In this document: piece after piece, positions 41,995-52,772 of the stretch
Layout of the letters: the number at the start of each line of letters is the position of its first letter
Numbering within the stretch: the stretch's first letter is position 1
Assembly: GCA_964030475.1 (NCBI GenBank)
Contig: CAXIPT010000056.1
Location: 1 to 64,000, forward strand
From: Tethya wilhelma
Lineage: Eukaryota; Porifera; Demospongiae; Tethyida; Tethyidae
Direction: 5' to 3'
DNA length: 64,000 bases
Made by a program: the position numbers and the translations under genes
The notes under the pieces: generated by a model
Database searches by the model: none
What the model saw: only the letters and a program-made list of their open reading frames with translations
What the model was told of the DNA's origin: nothing

Positions 41995-44712
41995 GCTCAA
42001 GCTGGTGTGATAGCTCAAGCAACGGGTTGCAAGGGAAAATATGCTCTTATGAGTTTAGAGCATCACAACCCTCAAGACCAAACAGTGCCGGATGCCATGC
42101 ATACTGTAAAAGTTGTGATGGAGCACCTGCTGTATCTGATTGTTGGAAAAGAAGATTCGGGTAAGGTCAGACAGAGATTCAGAGATTTAATCTTCCCTCG
42201 ACAACTACTACATCAACAGCTCCACCAAAGAAGAAAAGGAAGGGTGAATTAGAAGAAGCGCCTTTTCGGATTACTAATGACCAAATGAAACTAGCCGATC
42301 AGCGTGCACAGTCTGTTCTCTGTCCAGTGCATAATGACTTCATTCCTAAGGCATTTTTTTCAAAGACACACTTTAAATCTCATGACTGGAAGCAGGTATG
42401 TGAAATTGGGTCTATAAAATATAGTTGCAAATTTTGTGGCACTTGCAAATTTAGTATAATTCTGCCAAGGTTGATATTTATATAATTGTATACACATGCA
42501 TGCATGTATGCAGATTGCTACTCTAGGAATTTTGAAGTATTGCTTACGAGGCATGCTAGCAGAGCAACACTTTACTTTTTTTTGGACACATTGGTAAAAG
42601 TGTTGCAAGAGAGTCAGTCAAAGATGACATTGAGGAGGAGTTTAATACGGCTCTAGCATATATGGAGCGAGACTTTCCACAGGTAAATAATATACACTCT
42701 GCAAGATTCCTCCATGCATGTGTATATGCAAGTGCATATACTATCAATTATTGTAATATCAGTATAATTTATGCATGTTTTTATATATATATAATTACTT
42801 GTATAATAATACTAGGTTATTTGCATGCATCTGATGCATCATATTGTTCCCGGAATTAAACGATTTGGACCAGTATACAGTACGTGGATGTATGCATTTG
42901 AGCGTTTCAACAGTTGGATTTGCCGACGTGTACTAAATCGAGCTTTCCCGGAAGCTACAGTGATTGAGACATATAGGGTAAATTGCATGCATAATAATCA
43001 TTCAGTGCATGTATAATATTATTGGGAAATTTTTCTATTAAAAATTTTGCACCATGCACTTGTGCAAGATGCAAAAATTTAAATGTGTTAATTGTGTGCA
43101 TGATTCATGATGATGATGATCTTTACCGAATTATAGTCGAAATGGTTAAAATTAAACATGCACAGGAACATATTGCAGTAGTGGAAATTCCCCAATCTAT
43201 GGTATAAGATAACCATAGTACATTATATATGATAAATGTATCCACACTGTCAGGCCTTACTCTTATTATAGAAGTGTGATAAAAGGGTGAAAACATCAAG
43301 CAGTAGCAGTACGTGGTGGCACTGGTTATATATACATGTGCACCCTGTAGCTATTATATTGTGTTTGTAAGCAGGAATAGTTTATTATATACCATGCATT
43401 GTATGTTTCTTATCCAATATTTTGATAATAACTTTAATTGATGGATCGTTGTCTGCATGCATGCAAAATTTATAGCTATAGGCTCCACAAGACTTTGTAG
43501 ATACATATGTATATTGGTTAATTCATTCTGTAATCATTAATTAAAAATGCATGTATATGCAGATATTTGAATGGTGTAACTACATGGAGATGTCAGGAAG
43601 GTTGAAAAACGAGACACAGGCTACTAAAACCCACTTCATTTTTGGAACTGCCACCAAAGGCATACTTCCAATGCAGCATTTGTCAGTTTTGCAAGTGGAG
43701 TATCAAAAGTCAGTAGCAAATTATGCAAGGATACAGAAAGAGTACCAGAGTGCTGCTAAACGAGCTTCAAATTCTCGTTGCAAGTCCTTTTTTCCTGATA
43801 GGGATAGCTGGAATCCGCCTGGAAGAATTTTAAGTGGCAACGAGAGAGAGTTGCTTGTTGGACCATCGAGTAATGTTACTTTTTATAACAAAGTAACAGT
43901 TCAGGATCAAACAACACACAGGCTAATTGAGTACAACTGTCTAAATGCTGATCTTGTACCAAGCAGAATTCCGAAACAGTGTTCATCATTTATTTCAATC
44001 AAGGGTGCAACTACCAAACCAATATTTGGGTATATTGTGGCATTGTTTACGCATAATTTTGCACAAACCAGCTTTTTGTGGGCTGTCATCAATCAGTTTA
44101 TAGACTTTGAATATGATTTTGATGTTAGAATGTGGTATGTGCCTGTGGATCGTGTGATACAATTACCCATTGGACTCGACCAACTGTCATATCCTCTTGT
44201 AGTAGCAGTTGATGAAAGCCTATTATGGTTTTTAAATACACAAGCATCTGCTAATTGACTCTGTGTTTTGTTGTTTCCCCGGTAAATCATGTCATGTGCA
44301 TAAGTAACTGTTATGTCTTGATCTTTTATTGTAATACAAATGAATTCTTTCTCAGTTAATGATGCAAAAATCATATAGTCAGCATAGAGTTTGCTAAGTC
44401 ATATGGTTCTACGACTAGATTTGACAATGCATGCAAGCATAATTATATTATTGCCAATGCCTGATATATAATTATTGTTACTACTGTTGATTGGGCGATT
44501 TTCATAGTTCAAAAAATTTTGTATGACACTGCATTTACGAAAATTAAAATCTGCGAAAATTTAAAACATGGACTTTTAAACATTACAATCCGTTAAAAAA
44601 ATTTTGTACTAAGTATTCTATGCATGGTATATTGATTATTGCAAGCTTTAATGCTTGGTATAATAATTGTGTGTGTTGTCAAAGGTGTATGTTCGTTTTA
44701 GCTAGACTGTAT

Positions 44713-45102
44713 CAGTGGCGGATCCAGAGGGGTTTCCGTAGTTTCCGTGGAAACCCCCTTTTGGCCAGGCCAGCTTATAATTTTTTTTACAACAAACAAC
44801 AGAAAGCTAACTTGTGGACTCTTACAAGTAGAAAATACTTACATTGAGAGCCTTGATTGCAAATTTAGGACAAGAAATATGAGCTAGAACGCTTGGATAC
44901 TTGCACAAAACAGCTAGCTAGTCAGCTCCTTAGCGCGATCGACGCTCGTTGCAAAGTTCATGGAAGTGAAAAATGGGTGGGGCTGTATTACGCAAAATAG
45001 GCGTGTTTTAGCAAAAGTGGGCGTGGCTACCCCAAAATTTTCGCGCGCTCTGCGCGCACTATTGTTACAAACCCCCTTTCAAAAATCCTAGATCCACCAC
45101 TG
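44713..45102. mobile_element. MITE, CAGTGG family, 5-bp TSD, in CACTA-like element
   Basis: 390 bp. Ends CAGTGGCGGATCCAG and GATCCACCACTG, flanked by TGTAT on both sides (44708-44712 and 45103-45107). The interior is diverged from the 354-bp type. Confidence 0.95.
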
Positions 45103-45474
45103 TGTATTCGGGATCCACTGATGATGTGTGCATATGATAATATTATTTCATGGCATCATTGAATCTATTTCATGGGGAAGCTTATATTTCATGGGAAGTT
45201 TTGTATTTCATGGGGTATCATCTCCATTAAATTGTATTTCATGGGATATTCATAGACATGGTATTGTCCCATGAAAATACTATGACGCAACTTTAATGGC
45301 TATCCTCTATTGAAACATAGTAGTTTCATGTAGGCAACATGGAATTTTCATTTCTGCTCACGATTCTAGTGTAGGTTGCCTAAGTTTTAACTGAACCGTC
45401 TGGGTCACTACATCTGTTTTTCTTTAGTTATAAAGTTGGTTTGCAGTAAGATAAATCAACCCAAAAGTTGAAGC

Positions 45475-45850
45475 AAGGCGAAAAGCGCCTCCTCCATATG
45501 GCCGCCATTAATTTCTACACTCATGCATAATTCATTAGCTTCTAGAAAATTTGAATTGACGACCCTTTCCACACACAAAAGTGTGCGTTATTTGGAATTA
45601 AATGCACTGAAGTTTGTGATACCTGGTTGCTCTTCTTAAGAGATGAATCAGGACTTTGATTATCATAACATATAGAAAGGCAAGTAAATCTTATGATACA
45701 GCTCCTGCCTCCAATTGACTGAGATGTGTGTTTCACTTCAGTATCAAGCAGGCTACACAACTTGCCAGTTCAGCAGCCTGCCGCTGGCTCAGTGAGTCTG
45801 GCTTGCCAGACTACTAACTACACACACCAACACAAATGTAATTTGTAGAA
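45475..45850 (+). repeat. R1 tail joined to R3
   Basis: Begins GGCGAAAAGCGCCTCCTCCA, continues through TTCTAGAAAATTTGAATTGA, then R3 with CTTGCCAGACTACTAACTAC. The order R1 tail, R3, FB2 recurs at 57.6-58.9 kb. Confidence 0.75.
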
Positions 45851-45932
45851 TTATAGAAAAAAGAGACCAAACAAGTAAAAAAAAAAACATTGGAAATATA
45901 ATGAGACACAGTAATGGTAAAAAGAATGCAAA
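45851..45932 (+). repeat. FB2 left arm, cut by Gypsy-2
   Basis: Matches the FB2 arm up to AAAAAGAATGCAAA, where the Gypsy-2 LTR begins. Confidence 0.8.
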
Positions 45933-46188
45933 TGTAAAGTGGACACTTGTTTAATATTCATGTAGTTCTATGTTTAGTTGACTGTGTTTTGTATTATACT
46001 ATTGGACATTGGATTTAGCCCTGATTCTTTGAGATTAGGCCCTGATTTTGTTGTTGTTGTATATATTGTAAGCCTTGGACTATTTTGTCAGAGTTGAGTT
46101 GAATTCTGTGTAGTTGAAGTTGCTTTTGCTGTGTATGAGCTAGTGAAAGAATGACATTTACTATTGCTCATTGGTGAACCACTTTACA
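45933..46188 (+). repeat. Gypsy-2 5' LTR
   Basis: 256 bp with mirrored ends TGTAAAGT and ACTTTACA. The primer-binding site follows two bases later. Confidence 0.85.
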
Positions 46189-46190
46189 CT

Positions 46191-46207
46191 TGGAGGTCCT
46201 GCCGAGA
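46191..46207 (+). other. Gypsy-2 primer-binding site
   Basis: TGGAGGTCCTGCCGAGA starts with TGG, complementary to a tRNA CCA end. The tRNA identity is not assigned. Confidence 0.65.
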
Positions 46208-46234
46208 CAAAATTGCAATTGACCACTAGAAGCA

Positions 46235-47749
46235 ATGGCTTACAATCCAAGTGGGAGACAAGCCACTATTCAGCAACAGCACCTGCAAGGGAACCTACCT
46301 GAGTTCAATAGCCCTCTGAGGGTGCTCTCCTCTACTCCTCATGACCAAGGGGTCAGTGAGTGGCCTGGCCAAGCCGTTGAGGGAGCAGAACTGCTGTTTA
46401 GTTACAGCCAGGGCTTCCTTCTGGACAGTACACAAGTCCAGCCATTGAGGTTCCCACTCAACTCTCAACGAATGAAGCTAGCTTACCTCCGCAAGGTTGC
46501 AGAGAAGCTAGGACTGCCTTCTACCGCTCCCGCTGATGATCTACGAATTGTGATCGAAGGGAAGCTGGGTCGTGAACCCGAGAACGTCCAAGTAACAGCC
46601 AAAGAGGCCGCCACGAAAGATGTGGTGCAGCTACAGGATGCTTATGGAGTGTTCCTGGAAGTGGACGTAGACAAAAGCACGAAGCAGGTGCTGCAAGGTA
46701 CTGGCAGTCACACCTCACTGAACACGCTTGATGGCGAAGACGATGATGGTGAGGGAGGAGCTGGAGACCTCCAAAGAGAGCTCATGGAGCTCCGAACCGA
46801 GCGTGATGAGTTGGCAGCTCAGAATGTTCAGCTACAGGAGGAGCTTGCCAAAGAGAAAGAGCGAGTACAGGAGTTGTGGCAGGAAAATTGCTCACAAAAT
46901 GCTATCTCTGACCGTCGGCTCCTGGAGCAAGAGATTGAAATCGCTCAGCTGAGACAAAGACTCTCCCGATTAGAGTCGGGGCATGGCAAAGGCCACGCCC
47001 ACTTTAAACAAACAAGTTGGCTGGGGGGTGGAACATGCCAAGAGGCAACACACCCACTTTCAACTGCTGTCCCAGTGCAGCGCAGAGGTAAAGCTCCACC
47101 AGTGGACCCTTTTACTGGTGATTCACCCACTGTACGTGTGGAGGAGTGGTTCCCTGCCTTGGAAAGGGCAGCTCATTGGAATGGTTGGAACCAAGAAGAA
47201 CTCCTAATCCAACTTGCCGGTCATCTGAGAGGTAGAGCCCTCGTAGAATGGAATCTCCTTGACACACAGGAGAAAGAAAGCTACGAAGCAGCCAAGCTGG
47301 CCCTGCAGTCTCGATTGGATGCAGGTGGACGAACTCTGGCAGCCCAAGACTTCAGGCACACCATGCAACAAGAGGGAGAATCGGTTGCAGACTTCATTGT
47401 AAAGATGGAAAGAATTTTCCAGCTTGCGTATGGCAGAGACCAAATGTCAAAGGAGACTAGGCAGACGCTCCTGCACAGTCAACTGCAGGAAGGACTCAGA
47501 GATGAGCTAATGAGAGCAGCTGCAGTCTCCGGTGCCCAGACGTACCAAGAGTTGTGCCTGGCTGCCAAAAATGAAGAAAAAAGGCTGGCAAATTTCAAGA
47601 AACGGCAACAATATCACCGTTCAGCTGCCCAGCAGCGGCCTGAGAAAAATCCCAAAGTCATTTCTACTGAAAAGTCACAAGGTGATCAATCTGCTTCTCA
47701 AAAGCCAAAGTCAGCACAAAGTGGGCCACATTGCCAGAAACTGCCATAA
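46235..47749 (+). CDS. Gypsy-2 gag
   Basis: 504 intact codons. It has an N-terminal SAP-like stretch (LAYLRKVAEKLGLPSTAPAD), a coiled coil (ELRTERDELAAQNVQLQEEL), then a gag capsid region (WFPALERAAHWNGWNQEELL, ALVEWNLL, VADFIVKMERIFQLAYG). The expected CCHC knuckle at the end is broken: VGHIARNCHKK lies in the +1 frame at about 47717-47750 and lacks its first Cys pair. Indels there separate gag from the downstream protease frame. Confidence 0.85.
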   Translation: MAYNPSGRQATIQQQHLQGNLPEFNSPLRVLSSTPHDQGVSEWPGQAVEGAELLFSYSQGFLLDSTQVQPLRFPLNSQRMKLAYLRKVAEKLGLPSTAPADDLRIVIEGKLGREPENVQVTAKEAATKDVVQLQDAYGVFLEVDVDKSTKQVLQGTGSHTSLNTLDGEDDDGEGGAGDLQRELMELRTERDELAAQNVQLQEELAKEKERVQELWQENCSQNAISDRRLLEQEIEIAQLRQRLSRLESGHGKGHAHFKQTSWLGGGTCQEATHPLSTAVPVQRRGKAPPVDPFTGDSPTVRVEEWFPALERAAHWNGWNQEELLIQLAGHLRGRALVEWNLLDTQEKESYEAAKLALQSRLDAGGRTLAAQDFRHTMQQEGESVADFIVKMERIFQLAYGRDQMSKETRQTLLHSQLQEGLRDELMRAAAVSGAQTYQELCLAAKNEEKRLANFKKRQQYHRSAAQQRPEKNPKVISTEKSQGDQSASQKPKSAQSGPHCQKLP

Positions 47750-47821
47750 AAAGAACAAACCTCTGAGAGCAAGGGCTCAGGAAACAAGGCTAGCAACCCA
47801 CCAACGGGTAACACAAGGCAG

Positions 47822-48204
47822 GTGGAGAGTGAGCAGGTCAATAGTGACCAGCAAAACCCAATGGAGCTCTTGTATTCTGACTCTTCTGAGGAAGAGGCAA
47901 ATGTAAGTCGAGTCAGGGTAGACGACACAGGGAGTCACCCACAATGTGCAAAGGTGCAAGTGCAGGGAGTACCTATGTATGGCATAGTTGACAGTGGAGC
48001 CGATATCACTATCATTGGTGGACGCATGTTCCGCAAGGTTGCTGCTGTCGCAAGACTCAGGAAGAGAGATTTCAAAAAGCCTGACAAACAGGCAAGGACT
48101 TATGATCAAAGAACTTTTACTCTCGATGGTCGAATGGACTTTGAAATTGAATTCAATGGCAAAGTGATCACTACACCTGTGTACATCAAAATGGATGCAC
48201 ACGA
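47822..48204 (+). CDS. Gypsy-2 protease, truncated by contig end
   Basis: Same frame as gag. It contains the retropepsin motif YGIVDSGADITIIGG at about 47980-48020 and reads VYIKMDAH just before the N. The reverse transcriptase must lie on an unlinked contig. Confidence 0.85.
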
Positions 48205-48205
48205 N

Positions 48206-48426
48206 CTCTTACTTTTGGGTGGAGTAACTTCACTTTCTGGTGACGTCTCTTCAGCATCCCCTTCAACAGTAGTACTCTGAGAGCCACCCCCAAGAGCGTC
48301 GATTTCACTATCACTAATGCTGCCCTCACTGTGACTTGTCTCACTCTCCAAGTCACTCGCTTCAGTGCTGTGATAGCTACTTCTTGAACTTGAGTCCCAC
48401 TCGACTGTGCTCACTGTAGCTGCCAT
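48206..48426 (-). CDS. N-terminal exon of unknown acidic Ser-rich protein
   Basis: The minus-strand ATG is at 48426. It reads VEWDSSSRSSYHSTEASDLE then EGSISDSEIDALGGGSQSTT and runs into the N at 48205, so the rest is missing. Ser/Asp/Glu-rich leaders like this are frequent in DNA-transposon proteins and nuclear regulators. CRE-type sites lie upstream. No family recognised. Confidence 0.4.
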
Positions 48427-48529
48427 ACTAGTCCTGTTACACAGAAAGTCTAGCCACGAGGAAACAAAGAACTTTCTCTCTAGCTCTGTGAGCTGCGCGT
48501 GCCCTCTGCCGCGCCATGTGGTCTAAGGT

Positions 48530-48537
48530 TGACGTCA
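48530..48537. promoter_or_regulatory. CRE palindrome TGACGTCA (proximal)
   Basis: A perfect ATF/CREB site 104 bp upstream of the minus-strand ATG at 48426. Confidence 0.45.
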
Positions 48538-48684
48538 TAAAATGAAGCTACCTGATTGGTCACTTGCAGGTTAGACCAGTCTGGCATTCCAGTTTCCCTG
48601 ATTTCTGTCCATGCTCTAACTTCAGTTACTAAATATAGCAGATAGTGATCTAGCCTTGTCAGCTATATTTTTGGCACAGTTAAA

Positions 48685-48692
48685 TGACGTCA
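48685..48692. promoter_or_regulatory. CRE palindrome TGACGTCA (distal)
   Basis: A second perfect site, 155 bp further upstream. Confidence 0.4.
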
Positions 48693-48907
48693 TAGAGAGG
48701 TGTTTGGGGGCAAAATCTGAGTTAATTAAAAGTGGTGGAGTAGCCCACTCTGGTTCTCAGCCATTCAATTGTGAAGATATGGGAAAGAGAGCAGACTACC
48801 CGATACCAGCTAACATTGCAGTTAAGACTTAGCAATGGGTTCACATCACACTCCAATGATGTGAACACTGTAATCTTATTAGATTTTGATGGTTGTGTAG
48901 TGTGTAC

Positions 48908-49345
48908 ATATATTCCCAGTACAGTAGTACTGGGTACACAAGAATGGCACATATGGCCCATTAGCGCAATACAAATATTCACGCAAATAACTCTGCAAAA
49001 ACTGAGCGCTTAGCACTAAAAGGCTTCTTAAGCTACTATTTAGCTCTTTCTCTTTCTAATGAGCCCAAAAACATGGCCTAAAACCATCGCTAAAGTAACA
49101 AACACAAACATGCCAAACCTCCAATTTTCTCCATCTTCTTCTTTTTCTTCTTCTTCCATCTTGGCTCAACTTTTCTCAGAGACTACTCACTTTCAGAAGC
49201 TGATTCTTGAACAAACAAACTTGGTTTCTTCCAGGACAGTCGCTTTTGCCATCGGTTTTTAGCGCCTCTCATTGAGTAGCTAGATACAATGAGAAAAGCG
49301 CCTCCTCCATATGGCCGCCATTAATTTCTATATTATGCAAAATTC
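48908..49345 (+). repeat. R1 repeat copy
   Basis: From the palindrome CCCAGTACAGTAGTACTGGG to the CCATATGGCCGCCATTAAT tail, followed by the R1-R3 linker. Confidence 0.85.
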
Positions 49346-49484
49346 ATTAGCTTCTAGAAAGTTCGAATTGACGACCCTTTCCATACAAAAAAAGTGTGCG
49401 TTATTTGGAATTAAATGCACTGAAGTTGCCTGGAATTATTTTGTGATACCTGGTTGCGAGATGAGTCAGAACTTTGATTATCAT

Positions 49485-49895
49485 TCCCAGTACGGTAGTA
49501 CTGGGTAGCATGGATGGCCCATTAGCGCAATACAAATATTCATGCGAATAACTGCAAAAACTGAGTGCTTGGCACTAAAAGGCTTCTAAAGCTACTATTC
49601 AGCTCTTTCTCTTTCTAACGAGCCCTAAAACATGGCCTAAAACCATCGCTAATGTACCAAACTAAAATATGCCAAACCTCCATCTTCTTCTCATTCTTTT
49701 TCTATCTTGGCTCAACTTTTCTCAGAGACTATTCACTTTTCGAAGCTGATTCTTGAACGAACAAACTTGGTTTCTTCGGGGACAGTCACTTTTGCCATCG
49801 GTTTTTTGTGTCTCTCGTTGAGTCACTAGATACAAGGCGAAAAGCGCCTTCTCCATATGACGGCCATTAATTTCTAAATCATGCATTATTCAATA
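49485..49895 (+). repeat. R1 repeat copy, second in tandem
   Basis: Same orientation as the preceding copy. It starts within the R3 linker of that copy (ATTATCATTCCCAGTACGGT), so it inserted there. Confidence 0.85.
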
Positions 49896-50189
49896 GCTAG
49901 CCTAACGACCCTTTCCATATTCAAGTGCGCGTTATTTGGAATCTATTGCGGCATGCAGTGCCCCAACATCTGTCCTATCCTGTCGTTCTCTGTGTTCAGT
50001 TCTTCAGTATGGAAGCTAACAAGACACAAATATAATGGACATAAATCATGTTCAACCTATGGGCTCAGAGTTTCAGCTGTCTGAAAGGCATGTACTGTAG
50101 CTAGCTAGCTAGCTACTAGTAGGTCCCGGCTGTTGGCAAGTTCTCTACGCAGGATGAAGACTAAATTCCCCTGATATTGTAAACAATTT
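49896..50189. other. R1 3' linker and unassigned sequence
   Basis: No gene. It includes a (TAGC)n run near 50099-50114. Confidence 0.4.
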
Positions 50190-50478
50190 TTCAAAAAAAA
50201 TAGAACAAACAAGTACAAAAAACATTAGAAATGTAATGCAAACATAGGAATGGCCAAATCGTAAAAAAATGAGCAAACAAGATAGAAACGGTTGTCAGAT
50301 TGAGCAAGTTCATTCCTGTGTCTACAATGTCATTGAGCTCAGTTGAGATATGAACATAGGTGACACAGTGAAATGAACTCGCTCAATCTGACAACCATTC
50401 CTATCTTGTTTGCTCATTTTTTTACGATTTGGCCATTCCTATGTTTGCATTACATTTCTAATGTTTTTTGTACTTGTA
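50190..50478. repeat. FB2 fold-back, near-perfect 110-130 bp arms
   Basis: Arms start AAGTACAAAAAACATTAGAA and end with the complement. The centre (50330-50360) differs from other FB2 copies, so arms and centre have different histories. Confidence 0.9.
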
Positions 50479-50616
50479 ACATATAGAAAGGCAAGTAAAT
50501 CATATGATACAGCTCCTGCATCCAAACAGCTCAGTAGCCCGCCGCTGGCTCAGTGAGTCTGGCTTGCCAGACTTACTAACTACACACACCAACACAAATG
50601 TAATTTGTAGAATTAT
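50479..50616 (+). repeat. R3 fragment
   Basis: AACATATAGAAAGGCAAGTA followed by the CTTGCCAGACTTACTAACTA end. Confidence 0.7.
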
Positions 50617-50885
50617 GGAAAAATGAGAACAAACAAGTAAAAAAAACATTGGAAATGTAAGGAATGGCTAAATCGTAAAAAGAGCACAAACAAGATGGAA
50701 TAGCTGTTAGAGTGTGTGAGGAATTCTTCCTGTGGGCAAAATGAGAGACTCAATAAGGAGATTGTTAAATGCAGCCCATACAAGAAGAATTCTGCACACA
50801 CTCTAAGAGCCATTCCATCTTGTTTGTGCTCTTTTTACGATTTAGCCATTCCTGTGTCTCATTACATTTCCAATGTTTTTTTTTT
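50617..50885. repeat. FB2 fold-back copy
   Basis: Arms meet around GTTAAATGCAGCCCATACA. The same centre occurs in the copies at 34.3 kb and 58.7 kb. Confidence 0.85.
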
Positions 50886-50985
50886 ACTTTATAATTATAT
50901 TGCTAATTTAAATCTCATTTCTGCAAAGAACTGAAACAAGTGAGTTCTAAATTTGATGTGTATGTGTCATGGTGTCTGTGCTAGT

Positions 50986-51213
50986 CAGGGGCGGATCCAG
51001 GATTCTGAGATTACTGGGGTTGCAAAAAATGCGTGCAAACCGCGCCGAAAAAGTTTAGTATCCACATAGCCATCCAGGCTTTGAGGCTGGCGCTAAAACG
51101 CCTTATAAACTAAGCTTCAGCAGCAGTAGTAATAGTTTATTGCGTAATATAGCCAATGCAGTTGACTCGTTTTGGGTGGTTGCAACCCCAGAACCCCCCT
51201 AGATCTGTCCCTG
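50986..51213. mobile_element. MITE, CAGGGG variant, 5-bp TSD
   Basis: 228 bp. Ends CAGGGGCGGATCCAGGAT and AGATCTGTCCCTG, flanked by CTAGT on both sides (50981-50985 and 51214-51218). Confidence 0.92.
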
Positions 51214-51237
51214 CTAGTGTCTCTCGATCTCTCTCTC

Positions 51238-51478
51238 TGAGTGTGTGTGTATCTGTACAAGTGTGTTGAAGTCAGTATATGCATGTGCATTTGTGTGTAT
51301 GTGCATTGTGTATGCGTTGTGTGTGAGTGTGCGTGTATATATGTGTGTGTGTATATGATTCATTGTGTGTGAGTTTGCGTGTACATGTGTGTGTGTATAT
51401 GATGCGTTGTGTGTGAGTGTGCATGTACATATGTGTGTGTGTATATGTGTGCATGTGTAGATGCGTGTGTGTGCAATA
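51238..51478. repeat. TG-rich degenerate tandem
   Basis: About 240 bp of TGTG/ATGTG/GCGTG steps with a ~60-bp higher-order unit around ATATGATTCATTGTGTGTGA. Frames on both strands are artefacts. Confidence 0.85.
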
Positions 51479-51507
51479 TTTGGAGTAAAAATTTTTTTAG
51501 CTATTTT

Positions 51508-51614
51508 CAGGGACTTACTACAACTACATCATTTCACTGCTTTGTGAATAATGATTTTTCCTCATCTGTACCTGAGCTTAAAAGGATTTACCAGGAATGG
51601 TTGAGTCTTAGCAA
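51508..51614 (+). CDS. Possible isolated exon, hypothetical
   Basis: Acceptor TATTTTCAG, then an open stretch (TSFHCFVNNDFSSSVPELKR, IYQEWLSLSK) up to a GTAAC donor. No neighbouring exon recognised. Confidence 0.25.
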
Positions 51615-51669
51615 AGTAACAAAATTATCATTGTTGTATACTTACATTTATGAACTTTTCTCTTAGGTG

Positions 51670-52542
51670 GTCAGATGGAGAGCCTATTTATAGTGAACAC
51701 CAGGTGCTGGTTGGCATATTTTGTGTACTGTTTCTGAAATTTCGTCTCTCTTATTCAGTCTGATGACAAAATTTAATGTACATTAAGTTGAACCAGTGGA
51801 GCAAGTTTTGAATTTAACAATGGTCCCATATACAATTTTTATCTTGATTAACATATTCATGCATTAATGCACATGAGGACATTAATCTGTAATCAAAGTA
51901 AAGACTTGAGCTTTGTTAACAGTAGTTAGCTGAGAAGTCTGTAAAGTGCCCCCACCATAATTAATGTAGTTAACTCTTTAGGACCTGGTAGACGGATTTA
52001 TCCGCACGCACATATTCACCAATCGTGTAATCAGCGATTTTTTGCACCTTTTATTTTATAGTCATAGTGTTTGAGCTCTGAGCTTTAGACTTGCTGTGCA
52101 GTTAGGTGAGGATGTGCTCTACCAAGTAAGAGTCAGGTCTGATTAGTGGGAGGGGATATATAAGCTTTAGAGTTCAAAGGTCGTGATCGCGGCGAGATCG
52201 TGACCTTTGGTTTTAAACTCATGTTTTTTCTTAGTGCTATGCAGGAGAAGCTTGACACTAGCTATAGAGGTGCAGGAAGGCTTAGACTATTCCTGCATGC
52301 AAGCGCTTTTGCAGTGCTGCTCTTCAAGCTGGAAAAAAGCCTAAAGTATGCAGGTTGTTTGGCAAACTTTGACCCCTTCCATTTATGCAAGCTTTTTAGC
52401 TAATAAAAGCAAACCTAGAACTAATTTGATATAGCCATGGCTTAGTACAACCATAGCTAAACTACAAAAGAGAGTGACTAAGGCTAAAGCAAGAACAAAA
52501 AAATGTAAGATTAATTAAATATTCATAAAATCTAATTAAATA
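51670..52542. other. Non-coding, no gene seen
   Basis: No supported gene. GTCGTGATCGCGGCGAGATCGTGACC near 52179-52204 contains a small imperfect inverted repeat. Confidence 0.4.
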
Positions 52543-52690
52543 TTCCCAGTACGGTAATACAGGAATGGCACGGATGGTCCAATAGCGCAATACAAATGTT
52601 CACGCGAATAACTCTGCAAAAACTGAGCGCTTAGCACTAAAAGGCTTCTAAAGCTACTATTTAGCTCTTTCTCTTTCTAATGAGCCCATG
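52543..52690 (+). repeat. R1 repeat, 3' truncated
   Basis: From the palindrome to CTTTCTAATGAGCCCATG, then unrelated sequence. Confidence 0.75.
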
Positions 52691-52772
52691 TAAAATGGAT
52701 TATTAGTTTATCATCCTGCAGGCAGGAAGTCATTAGGGCGGGTGGGTGCTTTTTAAATTTATTTTTTACTAT

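Larger units (their letters stand above)
39758..44258 (+). pseudogene. CACTA/En-Spm-like transposase (Transposase_21 type), decaying
   Basis: Exon 1 is 39758-40003 and exon 2 starts at 40151. Exon 2 shows CPNDCIIFRG, LTECPECHFKRF, RYLPVGPRLERLF, DGVNPFSHLRTTYSMWPIFL and YLEILVDELL, the order seen in Transposase_21 proteins. Later exons: about 41380-41572, 41995-42250 (VPDAMHTVKVVMEHLLYLIV), 42256-42394, about 42513-42683, 42806-42975 (FGPVYSTWMYAFERFNSW, a DUF4218-like segment) and 43560-44258. Breaks: in-frame TAA near 40391, frameshifts near 41030 and 42580. It would cut the element's ends as a nuclease. A domesticated gene is less likely given the breaks. Confidence 0.8.
36030..45371 (+). 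mobile_element. Candidate CACTA-like transposon with divergent gene pair
   Basis: Both edges have clusters of TTTCATGG/CCATGAAA motifs (36030-36200 and 45145-45350), like subterminal repeats of En/Spm elements. TCATGAACAGAAA (36030) mirrors TTTCTGCTCACGA (45351), 11 of 13 matching, and the right side ends TAGTG (complement CACTA). The left terminus is not a clean CACTA and no 3-bp duplication is visible, so the borders are provisional. The inside holds a Transposase_21-type gene and a divergent multi-exon gene, paralleling the two-gene plan of En/Spm. Later MITEs lie at 37158 and 44713. Confidence 0.55.
45933..48204 (+). mobile_element. Gypsy-2 LTR retrotransposon, 3' part lost at contig join
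   Basis: 5' LTR, primer-binding site, gag and protease are present. The sequence stops at the N at 48205, immediately after the protease. The gag N-terminus and capsid are similar in plan to Gypsy-1 but not close in sequence. Confidence 0.9.

Noticed and set aside
51272..51454. Minus-strand His-Thr-rich frame
   Set aside because: Pure product of the TG-rich tandem.
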